Positions 41,818-51,237 of a DNA stretch of 64,000 nucleotides are shown piece by piece (the stretch's first letter is position 1; the number at the start of each line of letters is the position of its first letter). A program made the translations under genes and the position numbers. Origin of the DNA: an uncultured Pelagibacteraceae bacterium (GTDB lineage: Bacteria > Pseudomonadota > Alphaproteobacteria > Pelagibacterales > Pelagibacteraceae). Location: the NCBI GenBank assembly GCA_902539165.1, contig CACBHY010000001.1, forward strand, positions 186,001-250,000. The letters are read 5' to 3'. The notes under the pieces were generated by a model, which saw only the letters and a list, made by a program, of their open reading frames with translations, ran no database searches and was not told the origin of the DNA.

Positions 41818-43140
41818 TTAAGTTGACATTCCTAGTTCCTCAAGTTTTTTTAAAAAAGTAGGAAATGAGGTATTTATTGAGTCTTTATCACCAATATTCC
41901 ACCTTCCACCAAATGTCAATGCAGCTATAACACTTGTCATGAACACTCTATGATCTTTTAAAAAATTTTTGATAATAATCTTTTTTTTTACTTTCAAATT
42001 TGGATTACCAAAAATCTTAATATCATTTTTGGTCAGAATGGTTTTAAAACCCATTTTGTTAAGAATTTTTGCTCCCCATTTTAATCTAGGGCTTTCTTTC
42101 TCATTCAGCTCAGCTAAATTTTTAAAATAAGAAACACCATTAGCTTTGGCTGCTAATAAAAAAATAAGTAAAAATTCATCAATAGAATTACTATTTAGTT
42201 TTGTTGGACAATTAATTGCTTTAATTTTTTTTTGACTTTTAACAAATATATCGCCCACTAACTCACCTTTATAATTTTCTTTATTTTTAATTTGATAATT
42301 TACTCCCATTAACTTTAAAATTTTTAACATACCTGTTCTAGTAGAATTGATATTAACTTTTGAAATTTTAATCTGAGATTTTTCCGACAAAATAGTTAAT
42401 ACTATAAAAAAAGCACTTGAGCTAATATCTGAGGGAATTTTATAAATTAGTGGCTTAATTTTTTTAATAGAATTAATCTCAATTAAATCATAATTTTTCT
42501 TTTTTTTAATTTTAATTGGTAATTTTAGGTATTTATAAAGTAATTCAGTATGATTTCTTGATTTTTTTGCTTTTATTAAAGTTTTGCCTTTTGTATTTAA
42601 TGCGGCCAACATCACACTACTTTTACACTGAGCAGACCCCTTAGTCTCATGGTATTTTATTGGAACCGGTTTATTTGTACCTTTAATTAATATGGGTAAT
42701 TTTCCATTATTAGTTTCAATTTTTGCTCCAAATTTTTCTAATGGACGTACCACTCTATTAAAGTCTCTTTTAGATAAGCTTTTGTCTCCATTAATTTTAA
42801 CCTTAGTTTTTGAATGTGTTAAAAGACCCAAGATAAGTCTTCCCAAAGTACCAGAGTTGCCAGCATTTAATGATAAATTGTTTTTATACTTAAAACCGTT
42901 CAAACCAAGTCCATTAATTTCACATCGATCCTTAAATACTTTTATTCTCACTCCAAGTTTTTTTAAACAGTTCAGTGTATTAATTACATCTTCAGATTTT
43001 AATAAATTGAAAGCTACCGATTTTCCTGTTGCTTGCGATGCTAATAATGCCCATCTAATTGATAGACTTTTGTCACCCTCAATTTGTATTATTTTATTAA
43101 ACGGTTTTATCGTCTCGTTAATTCTTAAAATTTTTTGCAT
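41818..43140 (-). CDS. aroA: 3-phosphoshikimate 1-carboxyvinyltransferase
   Basis: 'GDKSLSIRWALLASQATGKS', 'LNAGNSGTLGRLILGLL', 'GDKSLSKRDFNRVVRPLEKFGAKIE'. Confidence 0.95.
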   Translation of the reverse strand: MQKILRINETIKPFNKIIQIEGDKSLSIRWALLASQATGKSVAFNLLKSEDVINTLNCLKKLGVRIKVFKDRCEINGLGLNGFKYKNNLSLNAGNSGTLGRLILGLLTHSKTKVKINGDKSLSKRDFNRVVRPLEKFGAKIETNNGKLPILIKGTNKPVPIKYHETKGSAQCKSSVMLAALNTKGKTLIKAKKSRNHTELLYKYLKLPIKIKKKKNYDLIEINSIKKIKPLIYKIPSDISSSAFFIVLTILSEKSQIKISKVNINSTRTGMLKILKLMGVNYQIKNKENYKGELVGDIFVKSQKKIKAINCPTKLNSNSIDEFLLIFLLAAKANGVSYFKNLAELNEKESPRLKWGAKILNKMGFKTILTKNDIKIFGNPNLKVKKKIIIKNFLKDHRVFMTSVIAALTFGGRWNIGDKDSINTSFPTFLKKLEELGMST

Positions 43141-43141
43141 T

Positions 43142-43921
43142 TTAACTTATTTTAAAAGAGTCACCAAAATAAGTATCTTTTGCAATACCATTGTTAATTA
43201 AGTTTGAAGGTGTATCTTGAGCCACAACCCTTCCGTTGTGAATTATAGCTGCTGTGTCAACACATTTTAAAAGATCTCTCGCTTGATGATCACAAAGTAT
43301 TACAGATAAATTGTTTAAACTTTGAAGATTTACAATTATTTCTTGAAGCATCTTAATTGTCATTACATCCAAAGCAGCAAATGGCTCGTCTAAAAGTAGA
43401 ATTTTCGGATTTGAAATTAAAGCAATGGCTATTACCAATTTTTTTCTTTCACCACCCGATAACAATTTAGCATTAATGTCTCTAATTGACTCCAATTCAA
43501 ATTTTGAAATTAATGAATTTACTTTTTCGTTTCTAATACTCTTGTCATTGGTTTTTATCTCTGCAATTGCATTAAGATTTTCATCAACCGTCATGTCTTG
43601 AAAAAAACCACCATATTGCGGAACAAAACCAATATTAAATTTTATCGTTCTTTGGTATATAGGATAATCATTTACTTTTCTTGCATTGATCATAATTGAC
43701 CCATAATCCGGAGACAAAAGTCCAGTTATTAAATTAAAAATCGTTGACTTACCTACACCGTTTGGTCCTAGCAAACCTAATATCTGGCCATTATTCAAGC
43801 TTAAATTTAAGTTATCAAGTATACTTTTTTTACCAAATTTTAAAGAAATATTTTTGAGTTCTAATACAGAATTATTTTTTTTAAAAGATTTAATTCTAAA
43901 TTTCTTAATATTTGAACTCAT
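43142..43921 (-). CDS. lptB: LPS export ABC transporter ATP-binding protein
   Basis: Walker A 'LLGPNGVGKSTIFNLITGLLSPD', 'FVPQYGGFFQDMTVDENL', 'LLSGGERKKLVIAIAL'; next to lptC-like gene and kdsD. Confidence 0.92.
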   Translation of the reverse strand: MSSNIKKFRIKSFKKNNSVLELKNISLKFGKKSILDNLNLSLNNGQILGLLGPNGVGKSTIFNLITGLLSPDYGSIMINARKVNDYPIYQRTIKFNIGFVPQYGGFFQDMTVDENLNAIAEIKTNDKSIRNEKVNSLISKFELESIRDINAKLLSGGERKKLVIAIALISNPKILLLDEPFAALDVMTIKMLQEIIVNLQSLNNLSVILCDHQARDLLKCVDTAAIIHNGRVVAQDTPSNLINNGIAKDTYFGDSFKIS

Positions 43922-43924
43922 AAA

Positions 43925-44506
43925 TTAAAATGAACTTATCATCACATTATTATTAAGCTGATTCATAAAAATCTCTACATTTTTAGTTATTGTATCTATT
44001 CTGATATTATCTGTCTCAATTTTTTTATCAGGACTGCTGAATCTTACATTTTCAAAAATTAAAATATTATTATCTATAAAATTAAAATCTAGCTTTTTAG
44101 AAGTTATAATTTTGTTACCAAAATTAATCTCAACATTATCTCTAAAGAAAGTATTATAATTATCTGAATTGAATGTAGCACTTTTTGAACCAACAAATAA
44201 TTTTCTTTTATTTTTATCTATAAATAAAGCATCAACATTTTCCATAAAGATAACCTCTACGCCGTCTTCAAAAAGAATTTTACCCGACTCAGCTTTAATA
44301 ATATATTTACTATTATCTTTAAGCGTTACTTCATATTTTAAATTTTTTATAATATTCCTTTTTTCATTGTTCGAGTTGATAAATTCGTCGTTAATTTTAA
44401 GATCTTCTTTAATAACAACTTTGTCCTCAAAAAAATAGTTTCTATAAAAAAAAATACTTATTATTACTATTATACAAAAAAGTGTTAATTGTAATAATGT
44501 CTTCAT
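43925..44506 (-). CDS. lptC: LptC-like LPS export periplasmic protein
   Basis: N-terminal TM anchor plus repetitive OstA/LptC-type beta pattern ('ESGKILFEDGVEVIFMENVDALFIDKNKRKLFVGSKSATFNSDN'); directly upstream of lptB. Confidence 0.8.
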   Translation of the reverse strand: MKTLLQLTLFCIIVIISIFFYRNYFFEDKVVIKEDLKINDEFINSNNEKRNIIKNLKYEVTLKDNSKYIIKAESGKILFEDGVEVIFMENVDALFIDKNKRKLFVGSKSATFNSDNYNTFFRDNVEINFGNKIITSKKLDFNFIDNNILIFENVRFSSPDKKIETDNIRIDTITKNVEIFMNQLNNNVMISSF

Positions 44507-44511
44507 TATAT

Positions 44512-45480
44512 CTATTTCAAATTATTTATAAGATTATGAATATGAAGAACACCAGTTGTTTTCTGCTTATTCCTTTTGTTAAAAACACAAACATTTGTTA
44601 TTTTTTTTTTTGTCATTAAAAAAAGAACTTTTGATGCGAGCATACTTTCCTCAACTATAAAAGGCTTTTTAGACATATAATCTTTTATAATAAAGTTGTC
44701 TATTTTTTGACTTTTACGCATCATTCTTTTCAAATCTCCATCAGTAAAAACACCAACAGTTAATCCTTTACGATTTATAACAACTAAAAAACCAAGTTTT
44801 TTTAAATTAATAATCTTAATAGCTTGTTTAATTTTCTGATTTTCTTCTATAAATGGAATTTTGTTTTTGGTGAGCATCAGGTCGCTAGCTGTTTTCAATT
44901 TGTTTCCTAAGGCTCCTAATGGATGATATTTTTTAAAATCAAGAATTCCAAATTTTTTTCTTTTCATTAATGTTATTGCTAAAGCATCACCAATACAAAG
45001 TTGAGCTGTAGTGCTGGAAGTTGGTACTATGCCAAAGCCAGATTCTTCAACACTAGGTAAATTTAAATTTATATTTGCTTCTTTAAATAAAATTGAATTT
45101 TTATTAGATACAATCCCAATTAAAAAAATCTTATATGATTTTGCAAATTTAATTATATTTTTTAATTCATTTGTGTTTCCTGAATTACTTATTAAAATAA
45201 GTATATCTTTTTTGGTAATTCTGCCCAGGTCGCCATGTGAACAATCACTTGCAGAAACTGTAAACGAGGGTGTTCCAACAGAAGATAACGTTGCTGAAAT
45301 TTTAGACGCGATAATTCCACTTTTTCCAACTCCACAAACAATTACTTTAGATCGACATCTTATAATAGCATTGACAGCACTATTGAAATTATTGTCGATA
45401 ACGTTTTTTAGTTTTTTTAAAGCTTTTATTTGTAAATCAATTACATTCTTTGCAATTACAACAGTTTCATTTTTCATCAT
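44512..45480 (-). CDS. kdsD: Arabinose-5-phosphate isomerase (SIS + CBS domains)
   Basis: 'VCGVGKSGIIASKISATLSSVGTPSFTVSASDCSHGDLGRI', CBS 'GVFTDGDLKRMM'. Confidence 0.95.
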   Translation of the reverse strand: MMKNETVVIAKNVIDLQIKALKKLKNVIDNNFNSAVNAIIRCRSKVIVCGVGKSGIIASKISATLSSVGTPSFTVSASDCSHGDLGRITKKDILILISNSGNTNELKNIIKFAKSYKIFLIGIVSNKNSILFKEANINLNLPSVEESGFGIVPTSSTTAQLCIGDALAITLMKRKKFGILDFKKYHPLGALGNKLKTASDLMLTKNKIPFIEENQKIKQAIKIINLKKLGFLVVINRKGLTVGVFTDGDLKRMMRKSQKIDNFIIKDYMSKKPFIVEESMLASKVLFLMTKKKITNVCVFNKRNKQKTTGVLHIHNLINNLK

Positions 45481-46092
45481 TTAATGAGACCAGATATCAT
45501 CTTTGAATAATGCTAAATCAAGATCAACTCTTATTTTTAAAAATTTTATGCAATTTTCATATAATTCGATTCTGTTTTCTCTGTGAAGTATTTTTTTTAA
45601 TTCTTCATGTATTTTATGTAAATAAATTACGTCATTCGCACAATATTTGATTTGAGCAGGTGTCAATTCACCACCAAAATCTGAACTTTGAAACTGTTTG
45701 CTTATATCCACATTTATAAATTCTTTTATTAACGTTTTGAGTGAATGATTATCCGAATAAGATCTTGCAAGTTTAGATGCTATCTTAGTATCAAGAATGT
45801 TTACAGTATCAGTTTTTAAGTAGTATTTAATGTGCGCCAAATCTGCTCTACCGTAATGAAAAATTTTTACAATTTCTCTATTACTTAATAATTTAACCAA
45901 ATTAGGTGCATTGTAATTTTCTCTGTCAAATTGAACTATATGCGCATCTGAATTTCCTGATGATATTTGTATTAAGCATAAAGGATCACGTCTGACATTT
46001 AGACCCATGAATTCACCATCCACAGCAATTATATTGCCTAATTTTAGATCATCTGGTAGATCATTTTTGTGTAATTGAATATTGTTACCCAT
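45481..46092 (-). CDS. Ribonuclease D-like 3'-5' exonuclease
   Basis: DEDDy: 'AVDGEFMGLNVRRDPLCLIQISSG', 'IFHYGRADLAHIKYYL', 'YCANDVIYLHKIHEEL'; no HRDC region (short form). Confidence 0.92.
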   Translation of the reverse strand: MGNNIQLHKNDLPDDLKLGNIIAVDGEFMGLNVRRDPLCLIQISSGNSDAHIVQFDRENYNAPNLVKLLSNREIVKIFHYGRADLAHIKYYLKTDTVNILDTKIASKLARSYSDNHSLKTLIKEFINVDISKQFQSSDFGGELTPAQIKYCANDVIYLHKIHEELKKILHRENRIELYENCIKFLKIRVDLDLALFKDDIWSH

Positions 46093-46108
46093 TTTTGAAT
46101 ATATATAT

Positions 46109-47095
46109 ATGAAAGAGAAAAATTGTCTAATTTTTGGTGGTAGTGGTCAAATTGGTCGAAACCTTATAAGAAAACTCACAAAGAATAACTATAAGGTTAC
46201 TGTAGTAACGAGAAATATTCATCAAAAAAGTTATATTATAAAAACACAGGCAAATGCTGGATTTATTAATATAGTAGAAGCTCAGATTTTTGACGAAGAA
46301 AAAATAAAAAAACTTTTTAAAAATACAGATATATGTATTAACTTGATTGGTATATTATTTGAGAAAAAGGGAGGAAATACTTTTAAAAATGTTCACTCTG
46401 TTTTTCCGTCTATACTTGCAAAACTTTCTAAAGAAAATAGTTTAAAACATTTTATCCACTTGTCTGCACTGGGTATTAATGAGTCGGTTGATTCAGATTA
46501 TGCTAAAAGTAAACTAGATGGTGAAAATAATATTTTAAAAAACTTTCCTTTAGCAACAATTCTTAGACCATCATTAGTATTTTCCGTTGATGATCAATTA
46601 TCAACAAAATTTATGACGTTATTAAATAGATTACCTCTATTTCCACTTTACTATGGAGGAAGAACTAAATTCACACCCATACACTGTTCAGATTTGACTG
46701 ATATAATTTATCACGTGATTTCAAAAAATATATATTCAAAAATAATTGAGTGTGTGGGTCCAGAAACTATGACATTTAAAGAGTTGTTACAAAAACTATT
46801 AATGTTAATGGGTAAAAAAACTTTTTTATTACCCTTGCCTTTACCAATAGCAGAATTTACAGCTAAGTTCTTCGAAGTACTACCTAATCCTCTATTAACT
46901 AGAGATCAACTCAGGCTTTTAAAATATGACAATATTGCATCAGGTAAATATAAAACTAATTCAGATATTGGGTTACCAAGTATTAGATATTTTGAGAAAG
47001 AAGTTAAAAAATATAGTTATATGTGGAGAGAAGGAGGTCAGTTTTCAACTGAAAAATATGCCAATAAAAAAAATGTTGACATCAAGAATAATTAA
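46109..47095 (+). CDS. NDUFA9-like (complex I-associated) NAD(P)-binding SDR protein
   Basis: 'CLIFGGSGQIGRNLIRKL', 'KHFIHLSALGINESVDSDYAKSKLDGENNIL'. ATG 46109 chosen over the ORF-track start at 46082. Confidence 0.85.
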   Translation: MKEKNCLIFGGSGQIGRNLIRKLTKNNYKVTVVTRNIHQKSYIIKTQANAGFINIVEAQIFDEEKIKKLFKNTDICINLIGILFEKKGGNTFKNVHSVFPSILAKLSKENSLKHFIHLSALGINESVDSDYAKSKLDGENNILKNFPLATILRPSLVFSVDDQLSTKFMTLLNRLPLFPLYYGGRTKFTPIHCSDLTDIIYHVISKNIYSKIIECVGPETMTFKELLQKLLMLMGKKTFLLPLPLPIAEFTAKFFEVLPNPLLTRDQLRLLKYDNIASGKYKTNSDIGLPSIRYFEKEVKKYSYMWREGGQFSTEKYANKKNVDIKNN

Positions 47096-47099
47096 ATGC

Positions 47100-47594
47100 T
47101 TAAGCTGACTGTATTTTTTTTTCTATAAATTCTGGAGCCTCCTCTTTATCTGCCACATCTTCTTTTTTGCCTTTAGGCTGATAGGCATACAGCAAATGTA
47201 ATTTGCAGTAGGAAAAATCTTTTAAGGATGATCTCCCACAAAAATAAAATGATTTTTCATCAGGGTGTCCAATCGGCCACTTACAAGAATTTTCATCAAG
47301 TTCTTCCAATTGTTTCGGCTTTTCTGGTTCAAAATCTTTTTCTATAATTAATGACTTAAATTTACTTTTTCGACCTTTTTTTAATTGATTATTTTTTACT
47401 TCTAAAGAGTTTTCAAAATTTTGATTAGATGTTGCTGTTCTTGTTTTAATTTTTGCTGATAAATTCAGTCTGTGAGCTTTACCTATTACAGCGTTTCTAC
47501 TTATACCACCAATTATTTCTGCTATTTGGCTAGCGGTACTGCCTGAGCCCCAGAGCTCTTTTAATTTTTCTACTTTTTCGTCTGTCCAACTCAT
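47100..47594 (-). CDS. gcrA: GcrA-family cell cycle regulator
   Basis: 'MSWTDEKVEKLKELWGSGSTASQIAEIIGGISRNAVIGKAHRLNL', C-terminal 'CKWPIGHPDEKSFYFCGRSSLKDFSYCKLHLLYAYQP'. Confidence 0.96.
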   Translation of the reverse strand: MSWTDEKVEKLKELWGSGSTASQIAEIIGGISRNAVIGKAHRLNLSAKIKTRTATSNQNFENSLEVKNNQLKKGRKSKFKSLIIEKDFEPEKPKQLEELDENSCKWPIGHPDEKSFYFCGRSSLKDFSYCKLHLLYAYQPKGKKEDVADKEEAPEFIEKKIQSA

Positions 47595-47764
47595 ATATCT
47601 ATATCTTGTGTTAAAATTATATATATTAACAATATACTGAGATTAAACTTAATTAAACAACCAAAAAATCTCAGTTATCAACACATATTTGATCAACTTA
47701 TTAGATATATTTTCAATCATGGCTTGTATCCAATAATTAAAATTTATAAAAACAAATTTAATTT

Positions 47765-48931
47765 ATGACGTATTTAGCAAAAAACTATAATCGAAAAAAA
47801 ATATCCTTTAAGTATGGAAAAGGAAGTTATTTATTTTCCACTGATAACAAAAAATATTTAGATTTTGTTCAAGGTATTGCAGTAAATTCATTGGGTCATG
47901 CGAACCCGAAGCTTACAAAAACGATTAGCACACAAGCAAAAAAATTATGGCATGTTTCAAATGCCTTTCAAATTCCTGAAGGAGAAAAGTTAGCTAGAAA
48001 ATTATGTAAAAAAACTTTTGCCGATTATGTGATGTTTCAAAATAGTGGTGCAGAAGCTACTGAGGCTGCAATTAAAGTTGCTAGAAGATATTTCTATTCA
48101 ATTGGTAAAACTAATAAAAACAAAATATTATGTGTTAAAAATTCCTTTCATGGAAGAACTTTGGCTGCAATTTATGCTAGTGGATCAAAGAAAATGACCG
48201 AGGGATTTGGTCCAAAAGTAAGTGGATTTGATCATTTTGACTTTGGAGATCATAAGTCTTTAAAGAAAAAAATTACCAAAAATACAGCTGCTATTATGTT
48301 GGAAACAATTATGGGTGAGGGTGGTATTAAAGTAATACCTGATTGGTGTTTAGTGGAATTGAGAAAGCTATGTAACCAAAAAAAAATATTACTAATTTTA
48401 GATGAGGTTCAGTGTGGTATAGCAAGATCTGGTGACTTTTTTGCATTTGAAAAATCTAAAGTAAAGCCAGATATTGTGCCAATTGCAAAAGGGATTGGAG
48501 GTGGATTTCCTATCGGAGCAGTTTTAATGAATAAGAAAGTTGCTGCTGGGATGACACCAGGAACACATGGTTCAACTTTTGGTGGTAATCCATTAGCAAT
48601 GGCTGTTGGAAATACTGTGATGGATATAGTTTCAAATAAAAGATTTCTAAAAAATGTTAAAGGTATTTCTAAATATTTTTTATTAAAATTAAATAATTTA
48701 AAGAATGTTTATCCAAATATAATAAAAAATATAAGAGGCAAGGGACTTTTAATTGGTATTCAGCTACATGGAGATCAAACAAAATTTATAAAAAAACTTA
48801 TGGACAATAAATTATTAACCATACGTGCAGCAGAAAATGTTGTTAGAATTTTACCTCCACTAAATGTAAAAAAAAACGAAGTTGATCAAGCCTTGAAAAT
48901 AATAAATAAAGTTTGCAAAGAATTAAATTAA
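47765..48931 (+). CDS. argD: Acetylornithine aminotransferase
   Basis: 'DFVQGIAVNSLGHANPKL', 'FQNSGAEATEAAIKVARRY', 'HGSTFGGNPLAMAVGNTVMD'; followed by argF. Confidence 0.94.
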   Translation: MTYLAKNYNRKKISFKYGKGSYLFSTDNKKYLDFVQGIAVNSLGHANPKLTKTISTQAKKLWHVSNAFQIPEGEKLARKLCKKTFADYVMFQNSGAEATEAAIKVARRYFYSIGKTNKNKILCVKNSFHGRTLAAIYASGSKKMTEGFGPKVSGFDHFDFGDHKSLKKKITKNTAAIMLETIMGEGGIKVIPDWCLVELRKLCNQKKILLILDEVQCGIARSGDFFAFEKSKVKPDIVPIAKGIGGGFPIGAVLMNKKVAAGMTPGTHGSTFGGNPLAMAVGNTVMDIVSNKRFLKNVKGISKYFLLKLNNLKNVYPNIIKNIRGKGLLIGIQLHGDQTKFIKKLMDNKLLTIRAAENVVRILPPLNVKKNEVDQALKIINKVCKELN

Positions 48932-48932
48932 A

Positions 48933-49862
48933 ATGAAACACTTTATCAATTTAAAAGATATTCCATCTAAAGATCTTAAAAAAATAATAATAGATGCAAA
49001 GAGAAGAAAAAAATTGAGAAAAAAACTAAGTACTCTTGAAGTTGATAAAGGAACTCCTTTGAAGGGAAAATTGCTTATCCAAATGTTTGAAAAGTCGAGT
49101 TTAAGAACTAGATTAAGTTTTTATCTAGCAATTAAACAACTTGGAGGAGGCACTTTAACTCTTAGATCAAACGAACTTCATCTTGGACAGGGAGGCGAAA
49201 GTATTGCAGATACTGCAAAAATTCTTTCAACATACGGGGATGGATTTATGTTGAGAACCGATAGTGATAAAAAGGTAGAAAATTTTAGAAAATATCTTTC
49301 AATTCCAGTTATAAACGGTCTTAGTCCATCATCTCACCCGACACAGGTTTTATCTGATGTATTTACAGTTGAGGAAATAAAGAAAAAACCCATCTCAAAA
49401 CTGAATATTTGCTGGATTGGAGATTCTAACAATGTTTTAGATAGTCTGATTGCGGCATCAGTTAAATTTTCATTTAAATTAAGTATAGGCTGTCCAAAAA
49501 AATTTGAACCCAGCACAAAAGTAAGAAATTGGGTTAAAAAAAATAAAAAGAAAATTTTTATTTACAACGAACCAAAAAAAGCAGTTTCAAATGCAGATGT
49601 AATTTTTTCAGACAAAGTTATTTCTATGAATGATAATGTTAATAAGAAGAAAAAAATAGCTCAATTTAAAAAATTTAAAATCGATAAAAAACTTATGGGG
49701 TATGCTAAAAAGAATTGTATTTTCCTACATTGTCTTCCAAGAGGAAAAGAAGTAACTGATGATATTTTTTTAGGAAAAAAATCTCATGTATGGCAACAAG
49801 CTCTAAATAGAGTTCATGTTCAAAAGAGTATTTTATTATACTGTTTTGGAAAATTAAGGTAA
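48933..49862 (+). CDS. argF: Ornithine carbamoyltransferase
   Basis: 'MFEKSSLRTRLSFYLAIKQLGG', 'HPTQVLSDVFT', 'FLHCLPRGKEVTDDIF'. Confidence 0.95.
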   Translation: MKHFINLKDIPSKDLKKIIIDAKRRKKLRKKLSTLEVDKGTPLKGKLLIQMFEKSSLRTRLSFYLAIKQLGGGTLTLRSNELHLGQGGESIADTAKILSTYGDGFMLRTDSDKKVENFRKYLSIPVINGLSPSSHPTQVLSDVFTVEEIKKKPISKLNICWIGDSNNVLDSLIAASVKFSFKLSIGCPKKFEPSTKVRNWVKKNKKKIFIYNEPKKAVSNADVIFSDKVISMNDNVNKKKKIAQFKKFKIDKKLMGYAKKNCIFLHCLPRGKEVTDDIFLGKKSHVWQQALNRVHVQKSILLYCFGKLR

Positions 49863-50393
49863 GGGTAAAGGACTATCTGAGTTTTGGTTTAGATATTTAA
49901 TTACAGAAGCTCTATCTTTTTCTTTTCTTAATCCAGCAAAAGCCATCTTTGTTCCTTTGACCCATTTAGCAGGTTTGATTAAATAACCATTTAGCTCCTC
50001 AAAAGTCCATTCCTTGTCATAAGACGCTAACGCTTTAGAATATTTATAATCAGAAACTACACCAGTTTTTCTCCCAACAACATTATATAAAGCTGGACCA
50101 ATATTATTTTTTCCACCTTTCACAATAGAATGACAAGCAGCACATTTTTTAAAAACTTTTTCACCTATGGTCACATCACCCATAGCCATCAATGCAGCAA
50201 TATCAACTTTCTCTTCTACACTAGCTTTTGTTGAAGTTGAAACTGTGGTTGCTTCTTCAACGTCAACCGCGTAACCTGGCTTTTCTGGCTTTTCAACATG
50301 AAAAATAACATCTGATAATTTTCCAATACCAATAACCAAAAGTGCAACCATTAGAACTGCAGCAACTATTTTATTAATTTCGAAAGAATCCAT
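49854..50393 (-). CDS. Membrane-anchored class I cytochrome c
   Basis: N-terminal TM; 'GEKVFKKCAACHSIVKGGKNNIGPALYNVVGRK' (CXXCH) and 'GTKMAFAGLRKEKDRASVIKYLN'. Confidence 0.93.
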   Translation of the reverse strand: MDSFEINKIVAAVLMVALLVIGIGKLSDVIFHVEKPEKPGYAVDVEEATTVSTSTKASVEEKVDIAALMAMGDVTIGEKVFKKCAACHSIVKGGKNNIGPALYNVVGRKTGVVSDYKYSKALASYDKEWTFEELNGYLIKPAKWVKGTKMAFAGLRKEKDRASVIKYLNQNSDSPLPLP

Positions 50394-50462
50394 TTTTTTA
50401 TTAAATAATTTTGAACATATATCACGTTAAATTAAAAATTTATCAAAATTATCTGTATAAAT

Positions 50463-50492
50463 TTGCCTCTATTGGTATTTAATAGGTATAAT
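50463..50492 (+). promoter_or_regulatory. Candidate sigma70 promoter for kdsB
   Basis: TTGCCT (50463-50468), 18 bp spacer, TATAAT (50487-50492), 13 bp before the ATG at 50506. Confidence 0.45.
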
Positions 50493-50505
50493 TAATTCAC
50501 TATTT

Positions 50506-51237
50506 ATGAAAACGTTGATCATTATACCATCCAGACTAGGGGCTACTAGATTACCTGGAAAACCTTTGTTAAAAATTAATAATAAATCCATAATTTCGCA
50601 TGTTTTTAAAAGAGCTCAAGATGCTGATATTGGAGATGTAGTAGTAGCCACGGAAAATACGGAAATTGTTGAAGATGTGACTATGAATGGAGGTAGAGCC
50701 ATTTTAACCAGCAAAGAACACAAGACTGGCACGGACAGAATATATGAAGCTTTTAAAAAAATGAAATTTAATGATGTGGACTTAATAATGAACTTACAGG
50801 GAGACGAGCCGGCGATTAACATAGAAGATATAGTAAGTTTAAAAGATAAAATGATTAACTATCAATCAAAAATGGGGACACTTGCTGCAAAAATAGAAAA
50901 TAAAAAAGACTTTCAAAATGAAAATATCGTCAAAGTTCAAACAAAATCCAATCTTCAAGAAGACTCTTTTTCTGAAGTAGAAACATTTTTACGGATAACT
51001 AAAAAATTAGACAAAGTTTATCATCACATTGGTATATATTGCTATTCTGCCGAAACTCTTGAAAAATTTGTTGAATTAAATCAGACTAAAAACGAAATCA
51101 AGCAAAGATTAGAACAGCTAAGAGCACTAGATAATAGTATTAAGATAAATGTTGCGTTAGCTAAATCTCCTCCTATAGGAGTAGATACTGAAGAAGATTA
51201 TATGGCCTTAAAAAAAATTATGGAATATAAAGATTGA
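50506..51237 (+). CDS. kdsB: 3-deoxy-manno-octulosonate cytidylyltransferase
   Basis: 'IIPSRLGATRLPGKPL', 'ATENTEI', 'HKTGTDRIYEAF', 'NLQGDEPAI'. Confidence 0.95.
   Translation: MKTLIIIPSRLGATRLPGKPLLKINNKSIISHVFKRAQDADIGDVVVATENTEIVEDVTMNGGRAILTSKEHKTGTDRIYEAFKKMKFNDVDLIMNLQGDEPAINIEDIVSLKDKMINYQSKMGTLAAKIENKKDFQNENIVKVQTKSNLQEDSFSEVETFLRITKKLDKVYHHIGIYCYSAETLEKFVELNQTKNEIKQRLEQLRALDNSIKINVALAKSPPIGVDTEEDYMALKKIMEYKD

Noticed and set aside
46082-46109. Upstream in-frame start (46082) for the NDUFA9-like gene
   Set aside because: Would overlap the divergent RNase D-like start and add a non-homologous MLPIFEYIY leader; ATG 46109 fits the Rossmann N-terminus.
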